The notes under the pieces are model-generated. The model made no database searches. It saw only the letters and a program-made list of their open reading frames with translations, and had not been told where the DNA came from. A program made the translations under genes and the position numbers. Source: Chaenocephalus aceratus (Eukaryota; Chordata; Actinopteri; Perciformes; Channichthyidae). Taken from it: a DNA stretch of 64,000 bases. Shown here piece after piece: positions 32,341 through 43,587 of this stretch. The stretch lies in contig CM043798.1 in assembly GCA_023974075.1 (NCBI GenBank), positions 6,732,173-6,796,172 on the forward strand. Direction: 5' to 3'. Within the stretch, counting starts at the first letter, position 1; every line of letters begins with the position of its first letter.

Positions 32341-33221
32341 GCGCTGGCAGTTCTGGGAGGGAAAAAAACATTTTGACCGTTGGGGCTCATCCTAATTTTC
32401 GGCCTTGATATAACAACATTCGTAATTAAGTAAATGAAACACCCTTTTCACCCCGGTTACACGTTTCATGTGCCCTGTACGATGGGCGCTGTGAGTGATG
32501 AAAATGGGGGATGTTGGTTTATCTGGCACCCGCAGCTCACAGCCAAAATGCGAGTGAGCGAGGGAGCGAGGGAGTGAAGGAGGGAGCACCGGTACCGGCG
32601 CTGTTGTTATTAGAATCTGGTGCTAGCTGCTCTAACGGATATAAGAAGAAGATGTTTTTACAATAATGTGGAGGGAGAGTCCTCTCCAGTCAGACTGAGA
32701 GGCTGATAATAAGTTAACTACAGCTCAGTGAGGTAAAGGACTCTTAGTCTAAGTTCAAACGGTTTGGTCACAATTTATGTAAACACATATTTCCAAGGCT
32801 CTCCTTTATAATTATTGGGATAAACAGGTTTGAAATCATTCCAATGTATACTATAGGACAGTAACCAAAAATATCCTTTAAAACTGGAGAGATACAAAAA
32901 AAATGCATAAATAAATAAATGTTGAGGTAAAATAAGATATGAATGAACAACACAAATAAAATAAGTTACATTCATTTGTTATTGGTTATGTTCACATACT
33001 TATTTGATTACATCCACTTGTCTAAGATGACAACAGAGACTTTGGACCCAAAAGCAGCTGTTGACTTGTGGATGCAAGCATCTAATCGCAGACTCAACCA
33101 GAGAGGAAGAAGTAGGCCTACATCATCAGCTACCATGTCTGACAGAGAGGAAGACAGTGAGGAGAACAGAGAGGAGGGTAGTGATGACAGCTTGTAGGAT
33201 TACTGGTCGTGCTAATGTTGT

Positions 33222-33355
33222 CTTGTGTTCACCTCTGCATGTGTGTTCTGTGTTCACCTCTGCATGTGTGTTCTGTGTTCACCTCTGCATGTGTGTCCTG
33301 TGTTCACCTCTGCATGTGTGTCCTGTGTTCACCTCTGCATGTGTGTTCTGTGTCG
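33222..33355 (+). repeat. 25-bp minisatellite, about 5 units, in hAT copy B
   Basis: Units ctgtgttcacctctgcatgt + gtgtt. All have CATGTG where copy A mostly has CACGTG. The array is less than half as long as in copy A. Confidence 0.92.
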
Positions 33356-33621
33356 TGTGTCTGGCAAATAAAGTCAAGACCCTCAACAGTTCTGGTTTAT
33401 TTCATTTTAAGGATGAGCACCAAGCAACATCTCCAGGTGCTCCTTTGAGAACCAGGGCAACAAAGTGATGTGCACCCCTGGTTATACATCAGTGCAGCCT
33501 GATATAGATGTGGGAAGGGATTTGGCAACGGAACACCTTGCATTCTTTCCCATGAATGCTTCCTGCTCTTCTTCCTGGTGTTATCAGATGTTATGCTTAT
33601 CCTCCCCCTGCTTGGGGATAT

Positions 33622-33622
33622 G

Positions 33623-33694
<72 letters not shown>
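33622..33694. repeat. (GT)n microsatellite
   Basis: Nearly pure GT dinucleotide run with one tt interruption. Confidence 0.95.
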
Positions 33695-33695
<1 letters not shown>

Positions 33696-34067
33696 CAAAG
33701 AGGATCAGGCAGCAGGAAGTTCCAGAAGAAGCGGATAAATGTCCCCTCTAACACCTATTAAATCAAGTCTATTTTATTTGTATAGTCCAACATCACAGAT
33801 TACAAATTTGCTCCAAGGAGGTTTAGCAATCTGTACAGAATATGACACCTGCTGTTCCCAAAAAAGCATATTGAATTGCATTGAATTACAAGCGAGAGGA
33901 CCTGCTATCCTCTTCCTGAACTCCCTTTTAGAGACTATGTTGGTAAAAAATACAAGCACAAGTTGCACAGCTTCTACAGCTCTGTACATCATTACGGGTA
34001 GGGTAATGGTTCACAGAGGCTTCACTCCACTATTAGATTACAGTAATCCTACAATGTCTATCTGATT

Positions 34068-34116
34068 TATTGTCGCTTTGGATTAAAGCGTCAGCTAAAT
34101 TATATGTAATGTAAAA
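34068..34116 (+). mobile_element. SINE/LINE 3' tail
   Basis: Reads cgctttggattaaagcgtca then gctaaattatatgtaatgta, the widespread tail of fish tRNA-derived SINEs and their L2 partners. Confidence 0.6.
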
Positions 34117-34480
34117 GTGGGGACACACTAACTGTGAGGCCTCAGACCCCAACAAACTGCACAAAAGCACATATTCATATGTACAAATATTACAAAACAT
34201 CATAAAACAAAAACAAAAACACACTGAAAGCAAAGAAAGAAAGAAAAAGCCAGGACCCAGCTGTCTGAAAAATAGAAGAATATTCTGACCAATTCGGAAG
34301 TGGTAACTAAACAAAACACAAGATTATATATTCTGATCATACATTGCTTTGAGCTATACTCTAACTTTGGATTTTGGCACTTTTACTGAAAAGCAATTAT
34401 GTTTTAATAAAAAAAAGGGTACATTTTATAAAATGACCTAAATAATGATTGTGTAATATGTATAAACAGGAAACATTTAA

Positions 34481-34863
34481 AGGTGGGGGTAGGTCATTTT
34501 GGAGAAACCAGCTCGAGTGCGCAAGAATTTGAAAATACACAACCGAAAGAAATCTGCCACTTCCTTATAGAGCCCCTCCTCCACACACACGAACGCGCAC
34601 ATGACCAATGAGGGCACAAGATGAGTTTGTGCACAGATGGAAGGCTGACAGGCAGGGAGGCCGTCCAGTTATTTTAGCCGGGCCGGCTCAGATGATTGGT
34701 CGTGCTTTTTTACAGCGCCACGGCTTCCAAAGATGAATTTTTTTTATGGATGTTTTGTCAAAGCTCTTCAGATATTCATTGCTATCGGGATGTTAAGAGC
34801 ATTCCATGGAATATAACAACAAGTGTATCTCGAGCCGGTTTCTCAAACTTACCTACCCCACCT
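34481..34863 (+). mobile_element. TTAA MITE (Kolobok/T2-like), copy 3
   Basis: Ends AGGTGGGGGTAGGTCATTTT and ...CCTACCCCACCT. Left flank is TTAA (34477-34480); right flank is GTAA, a mutated TTAA. Otherwise collinear with copies 2 and 4. Confidence 0.87.
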
Positions 34864-34867
34864 GTAA

Positions 34868-36272
34868 GTAACCCCTTTTGCAATATTAAAGATAGTTAAG
34901 TTTAGCACTTATTATTTCCTTGAGTCATGTGTATTTGACAATTACAAAAAAAACTACAATACCCAGATTGCTGGTTTAATTAATTTCACATTATTAACGT
35001 GATCACAAGTGGCGCCCTCTGCTGGATATAACTGATAAATACTGACATTCAGTTTAGAGTGTGAGTTCCCTTTATGACCACTAGAGGTCCACATAGAGCT
35101 AACATTAAAACACTATTTTACTATTGTTGCTATTGTGCAACTGAGCGGTTCCTGGTACTGTAACTGCCACCTTTATCATCATACTTTACTCGTACTTTTA
35201 CAAAACAACAAGACATTATTTCACTTCAGTGGTCATTTGAATTAAATCACACTTTTATACATCGAAGCACTTCTGGCATGTATTTGGTACTGCTAGAATT
35301 CCTCTCCTGACATGTTTCCACATGTCCACTGCTGAAGTTTGTCTTTGACTAATGCTGCTGCTAAATTGTTTAGGATTAAAGGGATGTGACATAATTATCC
35401 CAGGCCAAGGGTTAATCTCTGATTGCTGGGCCTGGAATAGATCTGTTAGAAGACGTTACTCGTTGCTCTACATCTTCTCCCTACAGGTGTTGGTAATATG
35501 CCTCCTGTGTCGTGTTAAGTGAGCTACAAACACAACAAAACAACATCTCAATAGTTTAGTGGCACCAAAAGGAGAGCCGTGTAGATCACTGCATGTTCTT
35601 ATCCAATTAGGACTTAGAACACTGAGACTTGATGTTGAGAGTATTTTCTGATCACCTATAGGCTCATGGAACGTTTTGACTCCATGAAGCCTGTCCACTC
35701 TTTCACTAATGCAGTTCTGCTTGGTAGATTCCAGGAAACGCTAACATTTCCTCAAGATGCCTGGTGAGGTTGAGTACATTGTTCAATATTATCCCCCTTT
35801 GATTTCTCCCCAGCATGTCCTGACACTTTGAACTGGTAACATACTTGGTTTAACTCTCTCAAGACAACCTCTCGCCTGCAGCATGTGAGAACATGTAGGT
35901 CAAAAATGTAATAAACAAGGTCGGAGACCGCCAACAGAAAGAGGTGGACATTTTGTCACGTTGTCTCAACTAGTAGGTCTTATTTGTTTCTTAAAGCTTT
36001 GACGGTAAATGAAGTAGCGTTGAAAAGAAATGTGCTGTGAACAATTCACTTTTCAATATTGAATTGATTAACTTTTACAGCTGAATACAATTACACAAAA
36101 AATAAATAATAAGTACACTTTAGAAAGGATGTATTCTATGCATTCAAAGTTATGGTGTCAGTAATAATTAGTAACACATTTATTTATTCTTTATCAATCT
36201 TTTAAAAAGGCATTCATGGGAACAAATGGCAGATCGGTGAAGCAATGGAGATGTGTATGCATGCTAATAGTT
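34868..36272. other. Intergenic, no feature recognised
   Basis: AT-rich unique-looking sequence between two TTAA MITEs. No coding region or repeat could be supported. Confidence 0.4.
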
Positions 36273-36276
36273 TTAA

Positions 36277-36657
36277 AGGTGGGGTAGGTCATTTTGGAGA
36301 AACCAGCTCGAGTGCGCTAGAATTTGAAAATACACAACCGGAAAAAATCTGCCACTTCCTCACAGAGCCCCTCCTCCAACACACACAAACGCGCACATGA
36401 CCAATGAGGGCACGAGATAAGTTTGTGCCCAGATGGAAGGCTGACAGGCAGGTAGGCCATCCAGTTACTTTAGCCGGGCCGGCTAAAATGATTGGTCGTG
36501 CTTTTTTACAGCGCCACGGCTTCCACAGATGACATTTTTAATGGAATTCTTGTCAAAGCACTTCAGATATTCATTGCTATCGGATGTTAAGAGCATTCCA
36601 TGGAATATAACAAAAATTGTATCTCGAGCCGGTTTCTGAAACTTACCTACCCCACCT
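36277..36657 (+). mobile_element. TTAA MITE (Kolobok/T2-like), copy 4
   Basis: Ends AGGTGGGGTAGGTCATTTTG and ...CTACCCCACCT with perfect TTAA on both sides (36273-36276 and 36658-36661). Its right flank directly abuts the next element at 36663. Confidence 0.88.
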
Positions 36658-36662
36658 TTAAG

Positions 36663-37827
36663 TCAGGGGCCTCATTTATAAAGTCTTGTGTAGGATTGGC
36701 GTGGGAAGGTTGCTTAAGTAGGACAAAGCAAATAAATACGCACCGACACTTTCCGATTCATAAAAGACTGCGTAACGGCACATCCTACGCCGGTTCCCTT
36801 ATAAATCAAAATTAACTCGAGATGCGGCGCAGCTTTTGCGGGCTTCACGTAACGCCCATATTTTGCCTATAAATAGTCAAAGAAACGCCCCGTATTAATA
36901 TTCATTTTGACTGATTTTATGAAGAAGATACCAGGAAATGACGACAGAACAGACAATACATCTCACACCGTGTCAGATTTGGTTATTTTGGGGAGGTTGA
37001 GATAAATCATATTGTTTGGTGGATGCAGTTTGAACCAGAGTAGCAGCATGGAGGTCGATCGTCACCAAAATAAATAAATAAGTGGCCCGAAAAAGGTTAA
37101 TGACAAAAGAAATACACATAGCCTAACCTTCCTCAGCACAAAGTGTGTTTGTTACCGGGGACAGGAGACCCCCCCCCCCTTGATGAGAGACTGTAAGAAG
37201 TGATCGGGGAATCCCTCCGGAGTGGAGTCATGACGACTGGATCTGAATTATTTGTTTGTATTTGGTGGTTTGTGTTCCAGCTGTCGATCAGCAACTATAT
37301 ATCCATAATCCACCAGTTAGAGGAAATACAACTAATGTGTTGCGTTATATCAGCTGTACAATTTACCACATATGGTGTTCTTAGTTTCCATACCTCCTGT
37401 GTTTTTACGAGCGACTTATCAAGTAGGGCTATTGGCGAACGGCATAAAACACGATTAAACATGATAGTATAAAACCATGCTCGTATCTATACAACCTATA
37501 GAAATGCAAAAAGGGCGTCAGTTTAAAGTAATTCTGTCCTTCTGGTTACCGCATCATTTATGAGAATACATTTCTTAACAAGAGAACATAATCGAGGGTG
37601 ATCAATAACATTTGCGTATATTTCTCTCCATTCTTCCTTCTGCCAACGGTGTCGCAGTTTCTCGTCTCTCCCGTTTTTGTGCGTAGTGCGTACGCATGGG
37701 TCAGAGTTTGCGTGGAGGACCGCACCTTTTCCCGTCAAGTTAGTATTTTATAAATCGCAAACATTGCGTAGAAAACTGGCGTACGCCATTTTTGGAGCGT
37801 ATATCCCTTTATAAATGAGGCTCCTGA
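36663..37827. mobile_element. 1.16-kb DNA element with 'GCCTCATTTATAAA' inverted ends
   Basis: Left end TCAGGGGCCTCATTTATAAA and the right end read in reverse, TCAGGAGCCTCATTTATAAA, match at 19 of 20 positions. Subterminal GCGTACGC-type words occur near both ends. No clear direct duplication and no transposase were found; a PIF/Harbinger origin is a guess. Contains a short C tract near 37170. Confidence 0.78.
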
Positions 37828-37904
37828 TCCTAAAGTATATTTTGATGCCTAGACTTTGGTACTTTTACCCAAGAAACAATTTTACTTTATAGTTGTTATA
37901 ATCT

Positions 37905-38062
37905 TAAATCTGGTTTTTAATGTGTGATTGTTTTTGTATTATTTGACTTTAAACTATATATTTATTTGTTGTTCCTTTCTTTTCTTTTCACTATATCTGT
38001 AAAGCGTCTTTGAGCACCTGTAAAAGCGCTAACAAAATAAATGTATTATTATTATTATTGTA
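37905..38062 (+). mobile_element. LINE 3' end with (TTA)n tail
   Basis: Matches 49520-49668: gtgtgattgtttttgtatta, ttcttttcactat, gtaaagcgtctttgagcacc, aaaagcgctaacaaaataaa, then tattattatta. A 5'-truncated copy of the LINE family at 47195-49668. Confidence 0.8.
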
Positions 38063-40234
38063 ACAGAGTATGTCTACACTGTGGTATTTACTCAAGTACA
38101 TGATCTGAGTAGGACTTCCTCATAATCAGAATGATAAATCCTTTATTAAACCCTAGATTAATAAAATAGAAATCAAGTTAACATCAAGTGTAAAAAAAAC
38201 AACAACAAAAAACACCCCAGCATTCGATGCAGACAAGACGGCAGGCGAAAAACCTTTTAAAATGCGTGTTTTCTGAATGAAGACCAGATCGATCAGGATA
38301 AAAGATCTGTAGCTGCTCCCTCCAAACTCACAACAACGGCATACAGACATACATAAAGCAGCGACTGTATCACCATGACATAGACAGTCTGTGGTTTGTT
38401 CATGTTTAACTTTTGTCCTGTTTCTGAACAGATAGGAGCTGTGAGCTCTGTGTGCTAACAGCTAACGGCTGATGTTTCGGGGCATGTTGCGCTGTCGGGT
38501 GCAGAGGGAGCAGACCAATCACAAAGTCTCATTTCTTGACTGGCAGCAAAAAGAACCAATCACAGCAGTGCTTCTCTGGCTGGCTCTGTCCAATCACAAA
38601 CACGAAGTGTTCTCCTAAAAGGAATACCCTTTCCGTATAAATTGAAATGCTGCGGTGTTTTTCTGAAATGCTGTAGCGTTTTATGAAATGCTGCGGTGTT
38701 TTCTGAAATGCTGTGGTGTCTTGCACTTCAGGGCCACCGTACTATTGAGACCTGAACAAAAGAGTTGTTTGTTAGTCTTGAGATTAAAGTCAGAATTATA
38801 ACTTTAATCTCAGAACTAAAAACAAATCACATTTGTTCAAAACTCTATATTTGTTTCTTATACTGTATGTTGCCCTATAGTAAGTTAACACATTTAAATC
38901 ATTTGTCTTGAAGATAGTAACAGTAAAACGCATTTCGTGGCATCAGAAGTGAACCTCCCTCCTCCAGTAGCAGTCCCTCTGCTCAGGTGCGTTCCCCTGG
39001 TCACTGATATGATGCACACTGTAAAAAGTGTCCTCCTCTGAGCCCTGAGCCCGGTGTTAATCCGAATAGATGCAGTATTATTTGCAGTGTGCCGCACAGC
39101 TCCACCCACAGAGTGTCAGAGGATTACAGCTCTGTTGCAGTGTGAAATTGAGGTGTGTGTTTGTGTGAGTGTGTGCGTGTGTTTTTATGTGTGTCTCTGT
39201 CCAAGGACAAACTATGGGAGAGTTTTGAAGTCCTGCAGTTTCTCGATGTGCGCCGCCGACCTGCCTCATGCGGCCGCAGGAAGTCTCTCTGAAGACCTGC
39301 ATGCGTCCTTAAAGTCCAACTGTGAGGGAGACATGATGTCCACCATGGAGATAACTGAGTAAACCAGAGCTCCAACTCTGTCCGGGATAAAAGGCTGTCG
39401 TGGAGGTAAAGCAGGCTGCGTGTTGTGCGCACTTTATCGGATTATCTCCATTTAAATTGTAATCTGAGCGGCTGTCTCTGTGACCAGTGCTCTGTGCTCA
39501 CTGGTGTTAAAGTTTTTTTATTATCTTTTCAATCTGTTGCATATTTGTCATTTACAGTGAGGACTATTGGGACGGGTCCCAAACCCTTTTGTGATTTCGT
39601 CCCTATTACTTTTTAACAGTATAATATTGTAAACACGTAAAAAAAACTGGCACCAAGAAATGATAATTAACAAATGACAAATGCTTTTAGAAAGGTTTGT
39701 TTACATTAGTATGAAAACACAAAATGCAATGTTAATATATAATGAATTAATGTTCAACGTCATCAACTAAACAGAATATCCTACCCTATTTTACTCACCA
39801 TAAAATGACCAAAATCATGCATGCTGGGATTGGTCACTTTGAAAATGTCTTGACAAAGTTCCTTGTTTTTCTCTCCCAATTTTATTCAAATTGTTCCCTA
39901 ACATTGCATTGCCTAACATTGTATATTGAAGACTATTTCTAGATCGTCACCTATGTCCCACTACTTTTTAACACAAGTGATGCCCTTGATCAAATGTGAA
40001 ACCCTCTGTGCTCTTATTGGCAATTTCAGCAGCATTAGGGTCATCTTATTATTATTCATTATGATAGATATTACAGGGACCAAACGGAAAATCATCAGTC
40101 CCCATGTGTTCTCCTGTAGTATTAACAGTTAATTAATACAGTGTAGGTTACCCTGGGGAAAGAAGCAATGTCAATGTTTGGAAGTACACAACAGTAAGAA
40201 ATGGTTACATGAATTCACTTTGGGCTGGATGTTT
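38063..40234. other. Intergenic; possible CpG-richer segment near 39040-39420
   Basis: Mostly unremarkable. 39040-39420 is relatively GC-rich with gccgccgacctgcctcatgc and a gataaaaggctg word. It could hold a promoter or 5' exon of gdpd5 or serpinh1, but nothing ties it to either. A 22-23-bp near-tandem repeat (tgaaatgctg[ct][ag]g) lies at 38640-38725. Confidence 0.25.
38640..38725. repeat. Four near-tandem units of 'gaaatgctg..gtgtttt'
   Basis: gaaatgctgcggtgttttt, gaaatgctgtagcgtttta, gaaatgctgcggtgttttc and gaaatgctgtggtgtcttg follow one another at 19-21-bp spacing. Confidence 0.75.
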
Positions 40235-40790
40235 TCATCAGTAGTTGAAGAAGTAGTCATTTCCTCTACTTAAGTAAAAGTACCAATATATCAATGTCAA
40301 ATTACAGTATTCAAAATGTACTGTCAGAATAATTTACTTGAAGTAGCACAAGTACAAGTACTCCTCCTGCTGTAGAAGTCCTCCATTTGAGAAAATATTA
40401 TGGAATGACATTGATTGTTGACATTGCAGTATCAAGTAAAGGTTTGCTTTGTAACATTTTATATGATACTCAACGGTTTCATATCTACTGTAGGACTTTC
40501 TTTCTAACTTTTTTGTAATATGTCTGAATTTGTTACTGTTTTGTAACAGTTATTCTACCGGTTTAAGTCTTTAGAGATGCATAATGCTAAAAGTCTGTCC
40601 TGTATTTTTTATTTAACAAAGCAAAATCTTATTCTGAAAAGTAACTTAAGCTGTCTGATAACTGAAGTCCAGTAAATGCATTATTACTGTGTATAAGTAT
40701 CATAAAGTGATCATACTTAAGTACCAGTACGTCAATAATTGTACTTAAGTACAGTACCTGAGTAAATGTACTTAGTCGCTTTCCATTACT
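40235..40790. repeat. Dispersed 'acttaagtaaaagtacc' teleost repeat
   Basis: Bounded by tagtcatttcctctacttaa and ctgagtaaatgtacttagtc, with AAGTA/TACTT words throughout. Same family as 391-935. Noncoding. Confidence 0.55.
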
Positions 40791-41144
40791 GGTTTGCATC
40801 CGACTCCATGTCCCATCATGCATCTTATGGCATGGTAAACACTGAGGCTTTTGGTTCATTACTGAACATATGATGTAATCCATTTGCCCTGCAAATATCC
40901 AGTTGTCAAATATTTGATAAGCCAATGAACTTTAATGTGTGTGTCTTCATGTGCTTAGTAGAAGACATATTTGACTTCCAATAGAGGGGTACAGTGATGA
41001 CGTACTGTATATTTGTAGGTAAATGCAGACGTGACAACGCAACAAAAAGCAATGGGATTTTTACCTTGGATTTTGATAGGAAAATAGGACCTTTGCCAAA
41101 CACATGTTTGTGATACTTGCACATTTTGCTAAGCAAGACAATCT

Positions 41145-41485
41145 ATATTTTCTGAAGCGTAAATAAAATTGTCAGAAGTAAATAGCTCACATTAGCATAT
41201 AAACAAAGTAGTCCCATGACTGCGCGTCACCACTGTTTATATTGTTGATGACATTTAGTGTTCTCATTTCGTCACTTGTTACCAACTGCTGTTTTTAAGA
41301 CACATACTGTAGAAACGTTGTACATTCAGCAGAGGGATATTTACTGATGTTGACATCTCGTTAAGATTGACCATACTTCTTATTCCAGGCATCTAGCTTA
41401 AAACCTTGACTTTGAGACGAGGGAACCGGAAGTGGTAAAAAGATAACTAATTCCTGGGTTTTAGGACTCATTCCTGCATCCATAT
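41145..41485 (+). repeat. Unnamed dispersed repeat, copy 2
   Basis: Shares gagacgagggaaccgga and aggactcattcctgca with copy 1. Its 5' half (agcatataaacaaagta, gactgcgcgtcacc) is shared with 51455-51660. Confidence 0.55.
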
Positions 41486-42067
41486 TTAGGCATCCCGCTC
41501 AGCGGTTGGCTCCCTGCGGGCCACCTGCTGCATCCGTTAGAATGAACCATCTTTAATAAGTCTGAGGTTTCACAGACCTGGCTGGTGACGTGCAGGGCAG
41601 GACGACAGACTCTCACTCTAACCAGCAGCAGCTTGTGACGAGTAGATGGACGCAGGTTAGCACAGGGTTCTGGCCCTCGTACGCCACATGATTAATCAGC
41701 TAGTGGCACTAATGGAAACTCTATTTGTGGCTTAATCCACAGAAAGATTAAGGATACTTTTAATGCATGGATATATACATTTCATGAAGGAGTGAAAGAT
41801 GGGAGCCTGTAATGAGGCGACAGTGACCGAGATAAAAGCCTAATAATAGACTCGTTTGTCAGAGGCTCTGTGGCAATTGGTTGGCTGAGACTCGGTGGAT
41901 TATTGTATTATCATTCAATGAGAACATACATCTTACTTAATGACAGCTATGACACAGTAAGGTTCCTCAGCCTTGGAGACGTGCTGACACTCACCAGGGA
42001 ACTTCTGGAAGCTGGCAGGGAGGAAAGGAGAGTCGTAAAATCCTCTCAGGTTCATGAGAGGGAACTG

Positions 42068-43584
42068 AGGCCTGTACTACGAAGCCGGATTTTTGCTTAG
42101 CGGGCTAACTTCAGGGAAAACTCGGGGTGTCCGGTCCCTACGACGCTGGTTCTCTTTTTAGCGGGCTACATCTCCACGGTAACTTATGCTGAGCGGCTAA
42201 CCTGAGGCCTATACTACGAATCAGGATTTTCGTTTAGCAAGCTAACTTCAGGGATTTCCAGTCCTACGAAGCTGGTTCACTTGTAGCGGGCTAGATAACT
42301 TATGCTGAGCGGCTAGCCTGCTCCGGAGCAGGATAGGTTCCAGGATAAGAGATAAATTCAGTGAAAGCACCGCCTGCTGACCAATCACGGCCCGTCCACA
42401 CAGCGGCGTGCGTTGAAAGCTTCACCATTCACTTTGAATGGGGTGACGTCACTTTTTCGCCGAACTGCATTGTGGGAAGCGACGCAGAGGTTTGCTGGCG
42501 TGGCTCGCTGCAAAAGTTGAGCAATGTTCAACTTTTGAAGCCTCGGCAGAAGCGCCAGCCAATCGAATCATATGCCAGTACAAGCTCTAGCCAATCAAAC
42601 CGCTGCTTGTGTGTCAGGGGCGGGAGATTCATGTGATTGGTTGTTGGTCGAGTTTCAGACACGCCCGCCGGCAAGCTTCAACGCACACCGCGGTGTAGAC
42701 GGGCCGTTAGAGCTCAGTGTGCGGAGGAAATACAGTTTAAACTGCCTTTGCAGGAAAGACGGCCGGCAAAAATCACCGACTGTGTGAACGTGAAAATGAA
42801 TAGAATATCACCTCCCATCTTCAGAGCAATCTGACTATTATAACTATCATTATACTATTATTATACTATTATGTTAAGAAAGCTTAATTAAATATCTGCC
42901 ACAACATAAGTAACCGGATCAAAAGTAACATTACGTAGCCTACAGTCCGCGGCACTGTGAGTGCAGACGTCGATGTGTCCCATTATCATTCATATCACAT
43001 CATAATGTATCATATATCTCCTTATCTGAGTCAGCTGAGCCGTATCTGGCTGTGCAACACTCAGTGTCACGTAGACTGTATGCAGAAGTATTATTTTTAA
43101 GCAACACATAAGTTGACGAAACACTCGAGTCAAATGTAATGAAAGTCAGATCGTGTTTTAGACGGGGCAGTGATATCATAAACCTGTTAATGGACGCATT
43201 CAAACACTTGTTCTGTTGCCAGCTGTATTCACCTTGCAGGTGCAGCTCTGTGGCTTTTATCCTGGATAAAGTGTTTAAGTCATGGATGTTTAAAGTTTTA
43301 ACTTCTTCATAAGTCTAATATTATAGTTGACTTTTCTTTCAGGAAGTATGACGCTGCGCTGTCAGTACGCTTCTCCATGTTTGTGATTGGTCGAATGCTC
43401 CAAATACCACCCCCTTTCATGTGAACGCGCACCTAACTAGATAGGACACGGCTGGCTTGAGCGATCCACTTGATAACCAGCGTCGTAGTACCGTTTAGCG
43501 ACAGCGCGTATGTTTTGGATTAGGCCAACCGGCTGAACTCAAACATATCCAGGTTAGGTTGAACCAGCTTCGTAGTACAGGCCT
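42068..43584 (+). mobile_element. Harbinger-like element copy B, full length, with nested MITE
   Basis: Inverted ends AGGCCTGTACTACGAAGCCG and ...AGCTTCGTAGTACAGGCCT, flanked by a 3-bp direct duplication CTG (42065-42067 and 43585-43587). The left end is partly duplicated in tandem (a second aggcctatactacgaatcag near 42206). Collinear with copy A at 16.3 kb except for a 319-bp nested element. No transposase seen. Confidence 0.85.
42388..42706. mobile_element. MITE with 'CGGCCCGTC' inverted ends, nested in Harbinger-like copy B
   Basis: Ends CGGCCCGTCCACAC and ...GTGTAGACGGGCCG, flanked by TCA (42385-42387) and TTA (42707-42709). These are a plausible 3-bp TNA duplication as in PIF/Harbinger. 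Copy A lacks this segment precisely, so the insertion happened after the two host copies separated. Confidence 0.85.
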
Positions 43585-43587
43585 CTG

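Larger units (their letters stand above)
32203..33480 (+). mobile_element. hAT element copy B (non-autonomous) with short minisatellite
   Basis: Ends CAGGGCTGCACATAACTGG and ...GATGTGCACCCCTG. Flanks ACTATACA and GTTATACA (32195-32202, 33481-33488) are a decayed 8-bp duplication. Interior parallels copy A but lacks the nested LINE. It shows the end of a transposase-like frame, with MTTETLDPKAAVDLWMQASN and an acidic tail, followed by the 25-bp repeat. Confidence 0.9.

Noticed and set aside
33061..33468. ORF of 135 codons in hAT copy B
   Set aside because: Its first part overlaps the transposase-end remnant out of frame and the rest is minisatellite translation.
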